DNA of 30,584 bases from Rhizosphaericola sp047606825 (lineage in GTDB: Bacteria > Bacteroidota > Bacteroidia > Chitinophagales > Chitinophagaceae). The notes beneath the pieces are model-generated. The model ran no database searches. It saw only the letters and a program-made list of their open reading frames with translations, and was not told the origin of the DNA. A program made the position numbers and the translations under genes. The stretch is from the NCBI GenBank assembly GCA_047606825.1, contig JASGDY010000054.1, positions 1 to 30,584 on the forward strand, read 5' to 3'. This document shows positions 7,823-15,773 of the stretch, one piece after another; the stretch's first letter is position 1, and every line of letters starts with the position of its first letter.

Positions 7823-7918
7823 GGTAATCAGTGGTCAGGCGTCGGTAATCAGTGGTCGGTGGTCAGAGGAGACTGTAAAGATGGAGACGACACGCTCCGT
7901 CGACCACGCTCAACGGAG
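7823..7918. repeat. Short repeats between lpxD and the HD gene
   Basis: GGTAATCAGTGGTC occurs twice with a 21-nt period (7823-7836 and 7844-7857) and is followed by GGTGGTCAG. A 6-bp inverted pair CTCCGT/ACGGAG lies at 7895-7900 and 7913-7918. Both look like degenerate copies of interspersed intergenic repeats. A related GGTGGTCGGTGG lies after plsX at about 13345. No gene is visible in this 260-nt gap. Confidence 0.5.
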
Positions 7919-7993
7919 ACGGTACGATATGGCAACCTCGGTCTTACGGTCTAGAACCTGAATCCGACCTCGCTCCTGTAACCCATAACCGCC

Positions 7994-9250
7994 TCAAACC
8001 TCATCACGCCACGACTTTTTAGGATAACAGATATAATATTTTTCGACTGGAGCGGATATCGTTTTAGAAATCAGAGGATTGTCCACTTTGGAAATATCTT
8101 TGACCTTGCCGTTTTTGAAGAGGATACGTATGCTTTCGTCCGTGGGCTTGTAGATCGTGTTGGTCGCCTGTCCAGTGAAGACAAAATAGTCCAGCATCTC
8201 GTCCGAAAATCCGATCGTTTCTTTCAGCTCCTGTTTTTTGGCATTGGCGAACCCGGCCTCTATCGGGTCGGCCTGTATCACACATTTGAAAAGGCGGCGG
8301 TCGAGTAGGTTTTTGCTCAGCAAGGACAGGACAGGGTCTGTGTGGCGACTCCATTTTTTCACGGCAAATGTGATGTCGTTGTCGTCCAGTTGACAGAAAA
8401 GGTCAAGCTCGCGGGTGCCGAGAGCGCCCGAAAAACCGCCCAGGAAAAAATCCAAGGGCGAACCGATTGCCAGTTTTTTGTCGCCTTGGGAATACAGTTC
8501 GTTGGCACGGAGCATGATTTTGACCAGCATTTTCTCGGCCGCCAGCACCGTTTTGTGCATGTACACCTGCCAATACATCTGTCGCCGGGAAATCAGGAAT
8601 TTCTCAATACTGTAAATACCTTTTTCCTCGATCATCAACTGGTTGTCCTTGACGGTCAACATCTGCAATATGCGGTTGTAGCCGATGATACCCTCGCTGA
8701 CGCCCGTAAAATAAGTGTCACGCGAAAGGTAGTCCAGCCGATCCATGTCGACCTGCCCGCTGATCAGTTGGTGCAGAAAAGGCTTGTCATACTGGTCTGC
8801 GAAAATGCGGATGGCGAGATCCAGTTTGCCATCCATTTCCTTGTTGAGGTGCTGCATGATTTTCAGTCCGATTTCCTCGTGGCTGATACCGTGTATCAAG
8901 GAATGTTCCAACGCATGCGAAAAAGGACCGTGGCCGATGTCATGCAACAGTATTGCAGCCTTGACCGCAAATTCTTCCTCCGGGCTGACATCGATGCCTT
9001 TGGCCCTGAGTTCGTTCACGGCGCGGCCCATCAGGTGGTAAGCACCCAATGAATGCAGAAGCCTTGTATGTACGGCACCGGGATAGACGAGTGGCGCGAG
9101 TGCCATCTGCCTAATCCGGCGCAGCCGTTGGTAATAGGGATGTGCGATGATGGCAAATATGTCCGGGTCTTCAATCGTGATGAAACCATGGACGGGATCG
9201 TTGATGATTTTTCGGAATATTTCTTTCGGATACTGTTTTCCGGCAGACAT
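7994..9250 (-). CDS. HD-domain metal-dependent phosphohydrolase (SAMHD1/dGTPase-like)
   Basis: This 418-residue protein belongs to the HD superfamily of nucleotide phosphohydrolases. The metal-binding signature is intact: H66 in HTRLLHSLG, H103-D104 in LLHDIGHGPFSH with H107 and H112, and the distal aspartate near 168 in GQVDMDRLDYLSRD. NDPVHGFI at the N-terminus and GIIGYNRI are typical of the group related to dNTP triphosphohydrolases. The substrate is unknown; dNTPs or signalling nucleotides are candidates. It lies next to lpxD and divergently from porX, with a TACGTTTG box and a 28-bp palindrome in its leader. Confidence 0.9.
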   Translation of the reverse strand: MSAGKQYPKEIFRKIINDPVHGFITIEDPDIFAIIAHPYYQRLRRIRQMALAPLVYPGAVHTRLLHSLGAYHLMGRAVNELRAKGIDVSPEEEFAVKAAILLHDIGHGPFSHALEHSLIHGISHEEIGLKIMQHLNKEMDGKLDLAIRIFADQYDKPFLHQLISGQVDMDRLDYLSRDTYFTGVSEGIIGYNRILQMLTVKDNQLMIEEKGIYSIEKFLISRRQMYWQVYMHKTVLAAEKMLVKIMLRANELYSQGDKKLAIGSPLDFFLGGFSGALGTRELDLFCQLDDNDITFAVKKWSRHTDPVLSLLSKNLLDRRLFKCVIQADPIEAGFANAKKQELKETIGFSDEMLDYFVFTGQATNTIYKPTDESIRILFKNGKVKDISKVDNPLISKTISAPVEKYYICYPKKSWRDEV

Positions 9251-9273
9251 ACAGATTTTGGATTACGCGTGAT

Positions 9274-9301
9274 GAACCACGAATCCCGGGATTCGTGGTT
9301 C
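9274..9301. repeat. 28-bp perfect palindrome in the leader of the HD gene
   Basis: GAACCACGAATCCC (9274-9287) is followed without a spacer by its exact reverse complement (9288-9301). It lies between the predicted HD-gene promoter box (9309-9316) and its ATG, within the 250-nt region shared with divergent porX. It could be an operator for a dimeric regulator, an RNA hairpin in the leader, or a repeat relic. Confidence 0.9.
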
Positions 9302-9308
9302 GGATATA

Positions 9309-9316
9309 CAAACGTA
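9309..9316 (-). promoter_or_regulatory. Bacteroidota -7 promoter box (TACGTTTG) for the HD gene
   Basis: This exact TAnnTTTG match on the minus strand lies 58 nt before ATG 9250. The resulting leader would contain the whole palindrome at 9274-9301. Confidence 0.55.
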
Positions 9317-9500
9317 CAGGAAATTTATAATTTGAGGATTTGAAATGCATACTTTTGAAAACAAACCGAAAACAAGTGTTAGATGTTACACTTTCAGCAT
9401 TGGGTGTTGCGCAGTGCGTGTTTTTTAACTTTTACCTCTCTGCTTTTTCCTTAACATTGACGTACTTTGTTCGATTCTATATTAAAAAAAGTATCAGCAC

Positions 9501-11060
9501 ATGTCATTAGGCAAGATTGTTTGGATCGACGATGAAATAGACAGCCTGCGTTCGCAAAAAATGTTTTTGGAACAAAAGGGCTATGAGGTGGAAACCTATA
9601 CCAATGGTTTTGACGCATTGGAAAATCTAAAGGAAATGCCCCCCGACATTGTGTTGCTGGACGAGTCGATGCCCGGCATGAGCGGACTGGAAACGCTATC
9701 GCAACTGAAAGAAATACACCATGCGCTGCCGGTCGTGCTAATTACCAAAAACGAAACGGAAAACCTGATGGACGAGGCCATCGGCAGCCAGATTGCCGAT
9801 TACCTTATCAAACCCGTCAACCCCAACCAGGTATTGCTTTCGCTGAAAAAACTGCTGGACAACAAGCGGCTGGTTTCGGAAAAAACGACGTCCGCCTACC
9901 AGCAGCAGTTTGGACAACTGTTCATGGCGTTGAACGGTAGCATGGACTACAACGAATGGATGGACATCTACCGAAAACTGGAATACTGGGAACTGGAAAT
10001 GGAAAAGGCCAACAGTGCCGAGATGATGGAAGTCTTCCAGTCGCAGAAGCGGGAAGCCAACACGGAATTTGCCAAATATATCATGCGCAACTATGCCGAC
10101 TGGCTGTATGCACGCGACGGGGAAGCACCGGTGATGAGCCACACCTTGTTGCGGCACAAGCTGTTTCCGTTGTTGAAGAAAAAGCAACAGCCCGTGTTCT
10201 TTGTGTTGATTGACAACCTGCGCTACGACCAGTGGAAGACGATACAGCCGTTGCTGTTGGAGCATTTCCGGCTGGTACAGGAAGATACTTTCTACGCAAC
10301 GCTGCCTACCTGTACGCAATATAGCCGCAACGCTATTTTTGCAGGGCTCTTACCTGTCGAGATCCAAAAGAAATTCCCGGACTTGTGGAAAAACGACGAT
10401 GACGAGGGTGGAAAGAACCTCCATGAAGAGGCCTTCCTCCAGAGCCAGTTGAAAAGAGCCGGACTCGGCGACATCAAGATGAGCTACAACAAAATACTCA
10501 ACCACACGGAAGGCCAAAACCTGGTCAACAATATGAACAGCCTCATGTCCAACGACCTGAATGTGATTGTCTACAATTTTGTAGACATGCTGAGCCACGC
10601 CCGCACAGAGATGGAAGTACTGAAAGAGCTGGCAGGTGACGAGGTCGGTTACCGAAGCATCACCAAAAGCTGGTTTGCCAACAGCGCGTTGCGCCAGGCG
10701 TTGTCCAAACTGGAAGGGAAGGACGCTAAGGTCGTCATCGCGACCGACCACGGCAGTGTGCGCGTGCATACACCTTACAAAGTTGTCGGTGACAAACAGA
10801 CAACTACCAACCTACGCTACAAGCATGGTCGTAACCTCAACTACAATCCGAAAGAGGTTTTTGCCTTTCGCAATCCGGCGGACGCCGGACTCCCGACGCC
10901 CAATATCAACAGCAGTTTCGTTTTTGCGAAGGAAGATGGTTTCCTTTGCTATCCCAACAACTATAATTATTACGCCAATTATTACCGCGATACGTTCCAG
11001 CACGGTGGACTGAGCCTGGAGGAAATGATCGTCCCGGTGGTTGTGATGGAAGGGAAGTAG
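9501..11060 (+). CDS. porX: PorX: response regulator with PglZ phosphodiesterase domain (T9SS regulator)
   Basis: PorX controls the type IX secretion system of Bacteroidota. It is known to work with sensor kinase PorY and sigma factor SigP, and its PglZ domain cleaves oligonucleotides. The protein has 519 residues. The receiver domain (1-120) has the acidic pair D10/D11, phospho-acceptor D54 (VLLDESMPG) and K104 (YLIKP). The PglZ domain (about 200-519) shows the alkaline-phosphatase-fold metal site: D238 (IDNLRYDQW), T272 (TCTQYSRNA), D362 and H366 (VDMLSHAR), D416-H417 (ATDHGSV), and a late histidine in QHGGLSLEE. All key residues are present. The leader has a T-rich motif but no exact promoter box. 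PorY, SigP and T9SS structural genes are not in the window. Confidence 0.97.
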   Translation: MSLGKIVWIDDEIDSLRSQKMFLEQKGYEVETYTNGFDALENLKEMPPDIVLLDESMPGMSGLETLSQLKEIHHALPVVLITKNETENLMDEAIGSQIADYLIKPVNPNQVLLSLKKLLDNKRLVSEKTTSAYQQQFGQLFMALNGSMDYNEWMDIYRKLEYWELEMEKANSAEMMEVFQSQKREANTEFAKYIMRNYADWLYARDGEAPVMSHTLLRHKLFPLLKKKQQPVFFVLIDNLRYDQWKTIQPLLLEHFRLVQEDTFYATLPTCTQYSRNAIFAGLLPVEIQKKFPDLWKNDDDEGGKNLHEEAFLQSQLKRAGLGDIKMSYNKILNHTEGQNLVNNMNSLMSNDLNVIVYNFVDMLSHARTEMEVLKELAGDEVGYRSITKSWFANSALRQALSKLEGKDAKVVIATDHGSVRVHTPYKVVGDKQTTTNLRYKHGRNLNYNPKEVFAFRNPADAGLPTPNINSSFVFAKEDGFLCYPNNYNYYANYYRDTFQHGGLSLEEMIVPVVVMEGK

Positions 11061-11114
11061 CCAATAAGACGGAAGTTGCAGGTCGGCGTGGTGTATGAGG
11101 AGGCATACCTCCTT

Positions 11115-11181
11115 CTCCGCACAGTCCCCTCCCGCCATCGTTGCGACAAGGGAGACTTTGCGTGAAACGACAACTTACAAC
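11115..11181 (+). repeat. Interspersed repeat after porX
   Basis: The segment from TCTCCGCACAGTC to CTTTGCG resembles 22788-22827 after pyrE. Its right end (11156-11181) is an inverted copy, 24 of 26 identical, of 13366-13391 after plsX. It contains an imperfect CTCCC/GGGAG pair. It is noncoding and lies between porX and yceD. Confidence 0.6.
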
Positions 11182-11234
11182 TGGCAACCACTAACAAATG
11201 AAAGATTAAATTTTCCATATTCACGAATAATGAT

Positions 11235-11242
11235 TACCTTTG
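11235..11242 (+). promoter_or_regulatory. Bacteroidota -7 promoter box (TACCTTTG) for yceD-rpmF
   Basis: This exact TAnnTTTG match lies 19 nt before the ATG at 11262. It is the best candidate promoter for the DUF177-rpmF unit, which follows porX by 201 nt. Confidence 0.6.
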
Positions 11243-11261
11243 CCACCCTAAATTTTGGACC

Positions 11262-11831
11262 ATGGGTAACCGCAGAGCATTTGACATTGCATTTGTTGGA
11301 TTGAAGCCAGGCGTTCATGAGTTTGAATATCGGATAGACGATAAGTTCTTTGAGTCTTACGGCGAGCAGGATTTCCACAACTGCCAAGCAGATGTCAAGC
11401 TGACGTTGGACAAGAAAAATGGATTCATACTTTTAACGTTTGATATTTCCGGAACCGTTGGTTCCCAGTGCGATAGGTGCGGCAATCCATTGACCTTGCA
11501 CCTGTGGGACGAGTTCAATATCATTGTGAAGATGGTAGAAGAGCCGAACGTCATGAACGAAAAAGAAGACGATCCGGATGTCTACTACATCAGCCGTACA
11601 GAGAGCCATCTGAAACTTTCGGACTGGATTTATGAATTTGTCAACCTAAGTATTCCGAACCAACATTATTGTGGTGAGGACGCAGACGGCAAAGCCAAAT
11701 GCAATCCCGAAGTGTTGTCCAAACTTGCGCAGATGGAACGCCGTGCCGACGAAGCCGACGAGATAGCAAAAAAAGAAAATTCAATCTGGAAAGATTTGGA
11801 TAAGTTTAAAGATCTGGACGACGAAGAATAG
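11262..11831 (+). CDS. yceD: DUF177 / YceD-family protein (23S rRNA accumulation protein)
   Basis: DUF177 proteins are encoded next to rpmF in most bacteria and are linked to 23S rRNA accumulation and ribosome assembly. The protein has 189 residues. It has the family pattern of an N-terminal beta-rich domain, a cysteine pair C70/C73 (CDRCGNP), an acidic middle (EEPNVMNEKEDDPDVYYI) and a conserved DWIYEFVNLSIP block, followed by C137 and C147. The four cysteines could bind zinc. It ends 64 nt before rpmF and is probably co-transcribed with it. The molecular mechanism of the family is not settled. Confidence 0.9.
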   Translation: MGNRRAFDIAFVGLKPGVHEFEYRIDDKFFESYGEQDFHNCQADVKLTLDKKNGFILLTFDISGTVGSQCDRCGNPLTLHLWDEFNIIVKMVEEPNVMNEKEDDPDVYYISRTESHLKLSDWIYEFVNLSIPNQHYCGEDADGKAKCNPEVLSKLAQMERRADEADEIAKKENSIWKDLDKFKDLDDEE

Positions 11832-11895
11832 TAACTTTGTCTCCAGGTTAAAGTAAAAAATAAACAATAGTAAAAATTTTAAATCATAATCAGTT

Positions 11896-12090
11896 ATGCC
11901 ACATCCCAAACGCAGACACTCACAACAGAGAAGCGCAAAAAGAAGAACACATTATAAGGCAGAAGTCGTTACATTGAGCAAAGACCACACAACCGGCGAA
12001 ATACATCCTCGCCACCGTGCACACGTAGTAGAGGGAAAACTGTACTACAAAGGCAAGCTCGTTGCCGAAAAAGCACCTTTGAAAGCATAG
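11896..12090 (+). CDS. rpmF: 50S ribosomal protein L32
   Basis: This is the small basic ribosomal protein of the large subunit, 64 residues. The N-terminus MPHPKRRHSQQRSAKRRTHY is the standard L32 start with its cluster of arginine and lysine. The zinc-binding CxxC...C pairs found in some L32 proteins are absent, so this is the cysteine-free form. It follows yceD, and a long stem-loop (12112-12161) lies 21 nt past the stop. Confidence 0.97.
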   Translation: MPHPKRRHSQQRSAKRRTHYKAEVVTLSKDHTTGEIHPRHRAHVVEGKLYYKGKLVAEKAPLKA

Positions 12091-12111
12091 TTATCCTACA
12101 AAAGATGTAGC

Positions 12112-12161
12112 CCAACGACAAAAGGTGTTGACACTTAGGTGTCAATACCTTTTGTCGTTGG
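12112..12161 (+). terminator. 23-bp stem-loop after rpmF, probable terminator or mRNA end
   Basis: Arms 12112-12134 (starting CCAACGACAAAAGG) and 12139-12161 are complementary over 23 nt with one G/U wobble and a TTAG loop. There is no T-tract directly after it, so it does not fit the classical intrinsic terminator. It may end the yceD-rpmF transcript or protect its 3' end. Confidence 0.7.
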
Positions 12162-12341
12162 TATGAGGTTAGGTAGGAAATGCTTATTTACAAATAATTA
12201 GCGGCCAAAAACGATGATTTTGATTACATTGCGCTTACAATATCGTATTTACCAATGTTAAACCAAGTGAAAAATATCAACTATTAAAGGTATTTTATGA
12301 TATTTACTGACAATCGGCCTGGCTTTTTGTTTTTGGCTTTT

Positions 12342-12349
12342 TACTTTTG
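12342..12349 (+). promoter_or_regulatory. Bacteroidota -7 promoter box (TACTTTTG) for plsX
   Basis: This exact TAnnTTTG match lies within the recurring T-rich leader (CTTTTTACTTTTGACTTAAC), 26 nt before the GTG start of plsX. Together with the stem-loop after rpmF it suggests plsX has its own promoter. Confidence 0.5.
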
Positions 12350-12375
12350 ACTTAACACTAATTTTTATATATACT

Positions 12376-13338
12376 GTGTCAACAAAGATAGGATTAGATA
12401 TGATGGGGGGCGACCACGCGCCTCTGGAAGCAGTAAAAGGCTTGAAGCTTTACCTTGAAAATAACCTGTATCCGGATGTCGTGGCCTGCATTGGAAAAGA
12501 AAACGAAGTCCGGCCTTTGCTGGAGGAGCATGGCTTGGCGGACAATCCACACGTGCAGTTGGTCGATGCACCCGATGTCATCGGATTCAACGAACATCCC
12601 ACCAAGGCGTTGAAAGAAAAACCAAAATCGTCCATTGGCGTTGGTTTCCATTTGCTGTCAACAGGCAAGATCGACGCTTTTGCGTCGGCAGGCAGTACCG
12701 GTGCGATGATGGTCGGCGCGATGTACATGCTGAAAACAATCCCAGGCATATTGCGTCCGACGATTCCGACGTTTATCCCAAGACTCGACGGCTCGACTGG
12801 ACTGATATTGGACGTAGGGCTTAACTCCGACTGCAAACCGGAGTACCTCAACCAGTTTGGCATATTGGGTAGCCTGTATGCACAACATATTTTGAATATA
12901 GAAAATCCGTCCGTCGGATTGCTCAACGTAGGCGAAGAGGAAGGCAAAGGCAACAACCTGGCGCAGGCCACATATCCTTTGCTAAAAGCCAATAACCGTG
13001 TCCATTTTGTAGGGAACGTGGAAGGCCGGGATTTTTTTGTGAACAAGGCTGACGTCATCGTCTGTGATGGTTTTACGGGAAATGTCATCTTAAAAATGGC
13101 AGAGTCCATCTACGAAATCGCCGTACACCGAAAAGTCGAAAAAGATGGATTCTTTGCAAGCTTCCACTACGAAAACTATGGCGGAACGCCGATCTTGGGC
13201 ATTGACAAACCCGTCGTCATCGGCCACGGCATCAGCAACGACAAGGCTTTCCGCAATATCATCGAGCAGGCAGGCAAGATGGTCTCTTCCCAGCTTTGCG
13301 AAAAGGTTGAGAAACAGTTTGCCGCGTTGGCGGTGTAG
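12376..13338 (+). CDS. plsX: Phosphate acyltransferase PlsX
   Basis: PlsX converts acyl-ACP and phosphate to acyl-phosphate, feeding PlsY in phospholipid synthesis. It is a peripheral membrane enzyme. The protein has 320 residues and opens with the family hallmark GLDMMGGDHAPLEAVKG. It continues with ASAGSTGAMMVGAMYMLKTIPGILRP, LLNVGEEEGKGN and FVGNVEGRDFF, then DVIVCDGFTGNVILKM near the end. The start is GTG 12376, directly before the hallmark. It follows yceD-rpmF as in many bacteria, but the usual downstream fabH is missing and a symporter gene stands there instead. Confidence 0.97.
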   Translation: MSTKIGLDMMGGDHAPLEAVKGLKLYLENNLYPDVVACIGKENEVRPLLEEHGLADNPHVQLVDAPDVIGFNEHPTKALKEKPKSSIGVGFHLLSTGKIDAFASAGSTGAMMVGAMYMLKTIPGILRPTIPTFIPRLDGSTGLILDVGLNSDCKPEYLNQFGILGSLYAQHILNIENPSVGLLNVGEEEGKGNNLAQATYPLLKANNRVHFVGNVEGRDFFVNKADVIVCDGFTGNVILKMAESIYEIAVHRKVEKDGFFASFHYENYGGTPILGIDKPVVIGHGISNDKAFRNIIEQAGKMVSSQLCEKVEKQFAALAV

Positions 13339-13365
13339 AAAACGGTGGTCGGTGGACAGTTATAG

Positions 13366-13391
13366 GTTGCAAGTTGTCGTTTCATGCAAAG
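13366..13391 (+). repeat. Interspersed 26-nt repeat after plsX
   Basis: GTTGCAAGTTGTCGTTTCAT followed by GCAAAG matches the reverse complement of 11156-11181 at 24 of 26 positions. A further diverged copy lies at 22747-22771. It is intergenic, between plsX and the symporter. Confidence 0.7.
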
Positions 13392-13452
13392 CGCGGCGTA
13401 TCTACTATCCTGGAATTTGTAACTTTCATTCATAAACACTAATTGCGTACAG

Positions 13453-14673
13453 ATGGCTAAAAGTACGTTGCTTCAAAGGTTTGGGAACAGTCTGGTACTG
13501 CTCGCCGGGTTACTCGCCGGGTGCGTACTGGGCTTGGTTTTCAAGGAGAAAGTATGGGTTCTGAAACCGGTAGGCGATATTTTTCTGAACCTGCTCCTGA
13601 TGGCGGTCGTGCCGCTGATTTTTTTCACCGTTTCTTCCAGCATCGCCAATATCGACCGTTCACAAAACAAAGTCGGAAGGCTTATGGGCGCGATGCTCGC
13701 CGTTTTTGTCAGTACGATTGTCGTCGCGGGATTGTTGACGATTGTAGGCGTACAACTATTCCCTATCCACAGTCCGGTGAACAGCCTAGAAAAAGTACAG
13801 GAACAGACACCGGTGAGCGTTGGCGACAAGATTACCCAGATGCTGACGGTGGAAAACTTCTACAACCTGTTGTCCAAAGGCAATATGTTGGCGTTGATGT
13901 TGTTTTCCGCACTTATTGGTGTTGCAGTCAGTAAGTCAGGGGAAAAAGGAGAAGCGTTTCGAGCATTTTTATTTTCCGGACAGGAAGTGATGACACGGTT
14001 GCTGGACCTTATCATGAAAGTCGCCCCTTTCGGACTGGGAGCTTATATGGCGACGCAGATAAGCGTGCTGGGACCTCAGATGTTTGGCGTGTACGGCAAG
14101 GCGTTGGCGGTGTACCACGGCGTCGGCATTGTCTATTATGTTTTATTTTTCTCCATTTACGCTTTTTGCTGGGGTGGGCGCAAGACTGTGCGCCGTTACT
14201 GGAAAAACAATATAGAACCTACGATTACTGCCGTGGGCACGTGCAGCAGCATCGCGAGCATCCCCGTCAACTTACAGGCGGCGGAGCGGATGCGCATCCC
14301 GGCGTACATACGCGAACTGGTCATTCCGATTGGCGGCGTGCTGCACAAGGAAGGTTCGGCCATTTCTTCCATCATCAAGATTGCCACGGTATTTGCGGTC
14401 ATCCATCGACCCTTTGAGGAACTCGATACGTTGACAATTGCGGTTCTGATTACGATTGTCGTGAGTATGGTCGAGGGCGGCATTCCCAATGGCGGTTACC
14501 TTGGTGAGATTCTTTTTATTTCCGTCTACCATCTGCCGATTGAGACACTGACGATTGCCATGGCGATTGGGACTTTGGTCGATCCATTTGCAACGATATT
14601 GAACGTTACGGGCGATACGGCGAGCGCGATGTTGGTAACGCGGTTCGTGGATGGAAAAGATAAACAAGCTTAG
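13453..14673 (+). CDS. Dicarboxylate/amino acid:cation symporter family (DAACS/SLC1) transporter, divergent
   Basis: This 406-residue inner-membrane protein has the GltPh/SLC1 fold, with hydrophobic helices throughout. The HP1 hairpin is GTCSSIASIPVN (residues 262-273) and TM8 ends in NVTGD (384-388). Compared with GltPh, the NMDGT sodium-site motif is replaced by HKEGS (298-302). The TM8 arginine that binds an acidic side chain is A380, while the aspartate that binds the amino group is kept as D377. This argues against a plain glutamate/aspartate transporter and for a neutral or unusual substrate (inference). ATG 13453 follows plsX by 114 nt. It converges with the aldo-keto reductase, leaving only 20 nt between stops. 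Confidence 0.85.
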   Translation: MAKSTLLQRFGNSLVLLAGLLAGCVLGLVFKEKVWVLKPVGDIFLNLLLMAVVPLIFFTVSSSIANIDRSQNKVGRLMGAMLAVFVSTIVVAGLLTIVGVQLFPIHSPVNSLEKVQEQTPVSVGDKITQMLTVENFYNLLSKGNMLALMLFSALIGVAVSKSGEKGEAFRAFLFSGQEVMTRLLDLIMKVAPFGLGAYMATQISVLGPQMFGVYGKALAVYHGVGIVYYVLFFSIYAFCWGGRKTVRRYWKNNIEPTITAVGTCSSIASIPVNLQAAERMRIPAYIRELVIPIGGVLHKEGSAISSIIKIATVFAVIHRPFEELDTLTIAVLITIVVSMVEGGIPNGGYLGEILFISVYHLPIETLTIAMAIGTLVDPFATILNVTGDTASAMLVTRFVDGKDKQA

Positions 14674-14693
14674 GCCCGCAAGGTCTGCCTCCA

Positions 14694-15542
14694 TCATTGC
14701 AACCCAAAATGTTCCATGAAATGATCGGGATGCGCACCTGTTCTTTCTTCGGTGTCGAGACCATCGATTCTTGCCATGTCGTCAGGAGAGAGTTCAAAGT
14801 CAAAAATATCGGCATTTTCTGCGATGCGTTCCTTGTGCGTGCTTTTGGGAATGGTAATCACGCCATGTTGCAAGTCCCAGCGCAACACAATCTGTGCCGG
14901 TGATTTTTGGTATTTTTTGGATAGGTCCAGAATAATATCGTTGCCCAGGACTTTGCCCCGCATCAGTGGCGACCATGCTTCCGGTTGTATGTTGCGCTCT
15001 TTGCAAAAGGAAAGTAGTGTTGGTTGTACGAGCCTTGGATGGAATTCGTTTTGAAGAACCATCGGTTTAATGGAGCTCTGGTCCATGACTTCCGTAATCT
15101 GGTGTTCGAGGCAATTGCAGACGCCGATAGCTTTTACTTTTCCTTTCTGGTATAAACCTTCCAGCACTTTCCATGTTTCTATCAATAACTGCGGCACGGG
15201 CCAGTGGATGAGATACAAATCGATATAGTCGGTCTGTAATTTATTAAGGGACGTTTCAAAAGCATTTAACGTCTTTTCCGTTCCCATGTCATCAATCCAA
15301 ACCTTTGTGGTGATAAAGATTTCAGAACGGGGAATACCGAATGTTTTTATGGCGTCGCCGACACCCTCTTCATTTTTGTAAAACGCGGCCGTGTCGATAT
15401 GCCGATAGCCGATATCGAGTGCGTCGTGTACTGCCTGTACAACTTCCCTCCCATCTTTTGTCTTATAGACGCCCAAACCAAGGTAAGGCATTTGTGTGCC
15501 GTTGTTCAATATAACTTTTCCGGTGATGTCTGTAATATCCAT
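14694..15542 (-). CDS. Aldo-keto reductase (AKR, 2,5-diketogluconate reductase-like)
   Basis: This is an NADPH-dependent reductase of carbonyl compounds, cytosolic, 282 residues. The AKR catalytic tetrad is present: D50 (YRHIDTAAFY), Y55, K80 (FITTKVW) and H113 (DLYLIHWP). The C-terminal cofactor segment ITIPKSTHKERIAENADIFD is typical. The actual substrate cannot be read from sequence. The frame extends to 15569, but ATG 15542 (MDITDITGKVILNNG) fits the family; the upstream codons come from the T-rich intergenic motif. Confidence 0.93.
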   Translation of the reverse strand: MDITDITGKVILNNGTQMPYLGLGVYKTKDGREVVQAVHDALDIGYRHIDTAAFYKNEEGVGDAIKTFGIPRSEIFITTKVWIDDMGTEKTLNAFETSLNKLQTDYIDLYLIHWPVPQLLIETWKVLEGLYQKGKVKAIGVCNCLEHQITEVMDQSSIKPMVLQNEFHPRLVQPTLLSFCKERNIQPEAWSPLMRGKVLGNDIILDLSKKYQKSPAQIVLRWDLQHGVITIPKSTHKERIAENADIFDFELSPDDMARIDGLDTEERTGAHPDHFMEHFGLQ

Positions 15543-15699
15543 TGTTAAATAAGAAGCAAAAAGGTACAAGTAAAAAATGGGAATGACTAATACTTAGCTG
15601 TTTAAAGCTCGCCGTAATCCAAATTGGAAAATCCTAAACAAGCTTTTTATTTTATCAATACAAAGAATAATTCAAAAAGGTTTATTACAATATGTTGTT

Positions 15700-15734
15700 T
15701 ATCGGTCTTCTGACCGGAGGCATGGCGACCGATA
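15700..15734. other. Alternative small hairpins in the gap between the TPR and AKR genes
   Basis: TATCGGTC (15700-15707) can pair with GACCGATA (15727-15734), or its last five bases can pair with GACCG at 15712-15716 around a TTCT loop. The two pairings exclude each other. The surrounding 230-nt gap has no gene: the plus-strand frame 15692-16000 mostly overlaps the TPR gene in antisense. Confidence 0.35.
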
Positions 15735-15773
15735 GAAAGATAGTTACATATTCCGCGTTTCTACCTTATTTAG

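Noticed and set aside
7823..7860. The GGTAATCAGTGGTC direct repeats as a CRISPR array
   Set aside because: There are only two units with a 7-nt gap, no spacers of suitable length and no cas genes.
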